Shown: positions 19,127-21,911 of the stretch, piece after piece
Layout: every line of letters starts with the position of its first letter
Position numbering within the stretch: the stretch's first letter is position 1
Assembly: GCA_001969505.1 (NCBI GenBank)
Contig: LSSK01000372.1
Coordinates: forward strand, 1-21,911
Direction of reading: 5' to 3'
Length of the DNA: 21,911 bases
Source of the DNA: Zancudomyces culisetae
Taxonomy: Eukaryota; Kickxellomycota; Harpellomycetes; Harpellales; Legeriomycetaceae
Notes under the pieces: model-generated
What the model was told of the DNA's origin: nothing
What the model saw: the letters and a program-made list of their open reading frames with translations, nothing else
Database searches by the model: none
Position numbers and translations under genes: made by a program

Positions 19127-19463
19127 ATATGCTAGAGTCTGAATTATATAACTTCTTTCTCCTTGATTTAATTGCGTTGTCTCCGAGCAAAAAGATTGAC
19201 AAGCAATGTATCAAAAGTGTGTGTGTGTGGGGGGGTCTACTCTAACATCAGGAAACGCTTATCTGTATCATTTCCAATTTCAGAGCGCTATTCATTATTT
19301 AACTGTCCCTTGGTCTATCATTTTTAAATTCCAATTAGCTCGGTCCTTTTTAATCCCTTTATAACTAGTAACCTTAGAATTGACATACAATATACTATTC
19401 ACTTCAATAAATGATTGAGCAAATTTATAACAGCCGATCAAGAAAAATGATCAAGGTGGTGAG
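19127..19463. other. Convergent intergenic region (PLC-like gene / USB1)
   Basis: The 3' ends of both genes face this 337-bp stretch, which should hold their 3' UTRs and polyadenylation signals. It contains a GT/G run (about 19217-19236). I see nothing else. Confidence 0.6.
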
Positions 19464-20913
19464 TTAATAGTCTAGTTCTATTTCGAAATCTCTATTTCCG
19501 ATTTTGATCTTTACACTGTCTATATTACAAAGTTGAATAGGCGAGTTGAGTATCTTGAATGTGCTTTTGAGATGGGTGAGTAGTCGATGGTCCGATAAAT
19601 ACGTTCCTTCACAACTAGCAAAGCTGGTATGAAGTTTGGGACACTATTAATATTATTCATTTTCGTTACCGCAATTAATCACAAAGAACGTACTCTTGAG
19701 TAATAACCATGATCGTATTAAAGCGGGCCATTGGTATTACTCAGACATAAAATACTCGTTTATAGGATGTTGGCGTGTACCACGACACAAGTGGATTTTG
19801 TATTACCTCATAGAACTCGGGAATCGAAAAATCGAGCATCGTTTGGTTTACAACACTCAAAAGCTTAAGCATCTATGTACAAGCCGGTCAGCGTCCCAGA
19901 ACAAAAGTTAAAAATGATGAAGTTTATCAACAAGGCATTATGGATTGTATTTAATAGTGGAAATAGTGAAAAAATGAGAAAAGTACTACAAAATACCTTT
20001 TCAGAGTTACCCAATACACACGCGGCTAAGAATGACCTAGTTCCATCGTCATTAGACAAACCGATCAGATTTCCAAGCCAAAACTCAAAAGATGGTATTA
20101 TTTTAATCCGTTTTTCCAGACATGAAAGAAAGTTGTCAATATAATGCGATTTTATGTACACGGGTTTTGACAAACTCACGTGTAGTTCCTGAGCATCAAA
20201 ACGGTCATCAAAACCTCCGAAAAAGTGAGGGCTAGAGTGGATATCGGTTTCTATAAACAAGTTCAAATATATATACTATATTTTTGAATTTTATCCGATA
20301 ATATGTGGTGCCAAATACAGCTATACTTTCACAAGATATTTAAAAGTTTTGTTAAAAATACTACAAGAAAAAAAGGTACCTGTATCTGCAGTACTTATAT
20401 CAGAATTTTTGTGATAGATTTTATTTAGCGAAATGGGTGTCTCAAGATTTGAATAAAAATTCGTAGTTTCTCTGCAAATTGATTCTGCAATTTCTACAAA
20501 CTTGGGAGTTGGCTGAACTAATAATAATGAAGCAAGTAAATTAAGACAAGCGATAAAGGGTTTAAATTATGACGCTGTCCAATTGAGTTTTTATTACATA
20601 CATAAAAATATGACAAGAGAAAGTATTTCTACCTTTAATAAATACATGTAGCAACCAGGTTCCGAAAGGGTTTTTGGTATTTTGTGACTTATCCTTGGTG
20701 GTAATATCTGAGATAAATAGGATTTATATTAAATTAAAGTATTTATTTAAAAAGTAGTGCAACATGAAATTTTGAAAACTTTTTAGAAAATACCAGACAT
20801 GATAAATTTTTGATGCATTATGAGAGATCAGCCTTACCTTGAGGAGAATGCGAGTCAGATAATTCAGAATCCGAATCTTGACTAGAATCGCTATACTCCA
20901 CTAGTTTTATCAT
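19464..20913 (-). CDS. USB1: USB1/MPN1, U6 snRNA 3'-end phosphodiesterase (2H superfamily), six exons
   Basis: Exons on the minus strand are 20913-20838, 20707-20633, 20517-20380, 20250-19997, 19872-19807 and 19643-19464. They give 262 aa, close to human USB1 (265). Every junction keeps the frame, each intron begins with GTA and ends with AG, and introns are 115-163 nt. The start is MIKLVEYSDSSQDSDS, an acidic Ser-rich N-terminus as in the family. Exon 2 carries GTWLLHVFIK, corresponding to GNWATHVYV. The two catalytic H-x-S motifs are HVS (His120, Ser122) and HTS (His208, Ser210). These positions, and Tyr202 just before, equal those of the human protein. NDDGTRSFL and the C-terminal VKIKIGNRDFEIELDY also match. 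Usb1 trims the U6 oligo(U) tail in the nucleus and leaves a modified end that stabilises U6. Exon 2/3 boundaries are the least certain. No premature stop is seen. Confidence 0.88.
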
Positions 20914-21159
20914 TCTTTTCTTTTATTTTCTTTTTACTATAGCGTTAGGTGTGTATTACAATAGAAAAAGAAGAAGGGAATTGGTATGTGTTGAGTCTAG
21001 TAATTTATATTTTGGCTTTTTAACCTTAAAAACCCAAACTGAAAAAAATATAATAATGGTTAGATGGATTAAAAATACGGGCAGCAAATAGCCAGGGTTC
21101 ATTAACAGCATACACATAAAAAAATTCTTTGCTGATTTGATTGGCATTGGATTCAGGTT

Positions 21160-21165
21160 CACGTG
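21160..21165. promoter_or_regulatory. CACGTG E-box in the USB1 divergent promoter
   Basis: A CACGTG palindrome in the context TTCACGTGGA lies about 250 bp upstream of the USB1 ATG and about 540 bp before the right-hand gene. It could serve either gene. Evidence is the six-base match only. Confidence 0.25.
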
Positions 21166-21658
21166 GATGATGCATAGAAAGTTTGAGCTTTTGTTGAACC
21201 AAAAAAGATGAAAGAGGGAAGGGGTGTTGAAAATAAGATCAAGAGAAGATACATGGTAAAAATGAGAGCAAAAGTAAGAGTGTGAACATAGGTAGATAGC
21301 AAGAAAAGAGAGAAGGGATAAGTAAAAGTACTTTTAAGTATCTGACAAGACAAACAGGCGGGACAAACAAGAAAGTGGTAAAGGGAAATTAGCGAATTGG
21401 CAACGAGGGTAAATCGTTTATTTATTTATTTATTTGGCAAGTTGTGTTAGTATGGTGTGGTGTGGGAGAGTCGTGAAATATTTCATCAAATTGTAGCAAT
21501 TTGCCGAAATTTAGTACAAACACATATACAATAAGAAACAAAAAAAAAAACAAGCAACATTATAGGAGATTGAATTAATTTCCGATAATTGAGTGTATTC
21601 AAACACAAAAAATAATAATTTAGTTTGAAAATACAAAGATTAAACGGAAATACACCAA

Positions 21659-21687
21659 AAAGGAAAAAGGAAAAAGGAAAAAGAAAA
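21659..21687 (+). repeat. GGAAAAA heptanucleotide repeat before the last gene
   Basis: Three to four units of GGAAAAA end about 20 nt upstream of the ATG at 21707. They make a purine-only A-rich leader typical of yeast 5' UTRs. Confidence 0.65.
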
Positions 21688-21706
21688 GAACTTTGAGTAT
21701 TGAAAA

Positions 21707-21911
21707 ATGGCGTCCAAAAACACAGGCTCGAGTGAGGAGCAAAAGATCCGGTTAAAACCATACGTCCTCAAGTGTCCCAAATGCGAATCCACGATACTTG
21801 CCAATCTGCATGGGATCCAACTAGTTTTCCGCGACGCGACCGCGAATACCGTTGAACGGTTTTGGCAACACATTAGCCGGTTGGACGAACCATCATGTAA
21901 TGAGACCAAAA
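21707..21911 (+). CDS. N-terminus of a CxxC protein, possibly Mss4/Dss4-like; cut by the window edge
   Basis: The ATG at 21707 is followed by 68 open codons to the end of the window. The start is MASKNTGSSEEQKIRLKPY and then VLKCPKCESTILANL, a CPxC zinc knuckle. The spacing of VLxCxxCxSxxL resembles the first zinc-binding half-site of Mss4/Dss4 (VLCQRCGSRVL in human MSS4), a small zinc-binding Rab chaperone/exchange factor. The rest (VERFWQHISRLDEPSCNETK) is not diagnostic, and the second CxxC, which would decide, lies outside the window. GC content is higher than in the flanking spacer, as expected of coding sequence. That it is a gene is likely; the family is a guess. Confidence 0.6.
   Translation, partial: MASKNTGSSEEQKIRLKPYVLKCPKCESTILANLHGIQLVFRDATANTVERFWQHISRLDEPSCNETK

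Larger units (their letters stand above)
20914..21706. other. Divergent promoter region between USB1 and the CxxC gene
   Basis: A 793-bp spacer between two genes transcribed away from each other. It holds a CACGTG site (21160-21165), a TTTA repeat (21419-21434) and a GGAAAAA repeat just before the right-hand gene. The frames on the minus strand here are hydrophobic products of T-rich sequence and have no family resemblance. Confidence 0.55.

Noticed and set aside
19696-20144. Plus-strand frames of 71 and 89 codons suggesting a small gene or broken gene.
   Set aside because: They are antisense to USB1 exons 4-5 and introns; the minus-strand six-exon model explains the sequence and has clear homology.

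Overview
The window reads as nuclear DNA of an AT-rich ascomycete yeast. It has long T/A-rich spacers, short introns of 83 to 163 nt, and genes that best resemble budding-yeast or general eukaryotic families. CTG codons fall at positions where the families keep leucine (GSLI of the protease, PQLYKQM of the aspartyl-tRNA synthetase, signal-peptide cores). The CTG-to-serine code of the Candida clade therefore looks unlikely. At least ten introns can be placed in five genes, including a gene of six exons, so this is not a Saccharomyces-like, intron-poor genome. An intron-richer, early-branching Saccharomycotina lineage is my inference; I cannot name the species.

Layout, left to right. (1) Positions 1-923, minus strand: a secreted trypsin-like S1 serine protease, cut by the window edge close to its C-terminus. 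(2) 924-2650: spacer. (3) 2651-6697, minus: a BDF1-type double-bromodomain/NET protein with a long Glu/Lys-rich N-terminus and a 3' intron, followed on the same strand by a Ser/Asn/Thr-rich open frame that is either its next exon or a separate gene. (4) 6698-9314: a 2.6 kb divergent spacer. (5) 9315-10498, plus: proteasome assembly chaperone 2 (PAC2/ADD66), three exons. (6) 10501-12236, minus: cytosolic aspartyl-tRNA synthetase (DPS1), two exons, whose stop codon lies 2 nt from that of PAC2. (7) 12237-14364: spacer. (8) 14365-16042, plus: a HERP/Usa1-like ERAD membrane protein with an N-terminal ubiquitin-like domain, two exons. (9) 16043-17752: spacer with a perfect 14-bp hairpin. (10) 17753-19126, plus: a secreted, probably GPI-anchored PLC-like phosphodiesterase. 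(11) 19464-20913, minus: USB1/MPN1, the U6 snRNA 3'-end phosphodiesterase, reconstructed from six exons of which no single long ORF reveals the gene. (12) 21707 to the end, plus: the N-terminus of a CxxC protein, possibly Mss4/Dss4-like.

The genes are mostly housekeeping and do not form one pathway: chromatin reading (BDF1), proteasome assembly (PAC2), translation (DPS1), ER-associated degradation (HERP/Usa1-like) and U6 snRNA maturation (USB1), plus two extracellular or surface enzymes. I see no transposon, CRISPR array, tRNA or rRNA gene, and no convincing new multi-gene system. The more unusual content is the fragmented USB1 gene, the trypsin in a yeast-like genome, a branch-point-like tandem repeat in a PAC2 intron, and a set of G-quadruplex-type G/C blocks confined to spacers.
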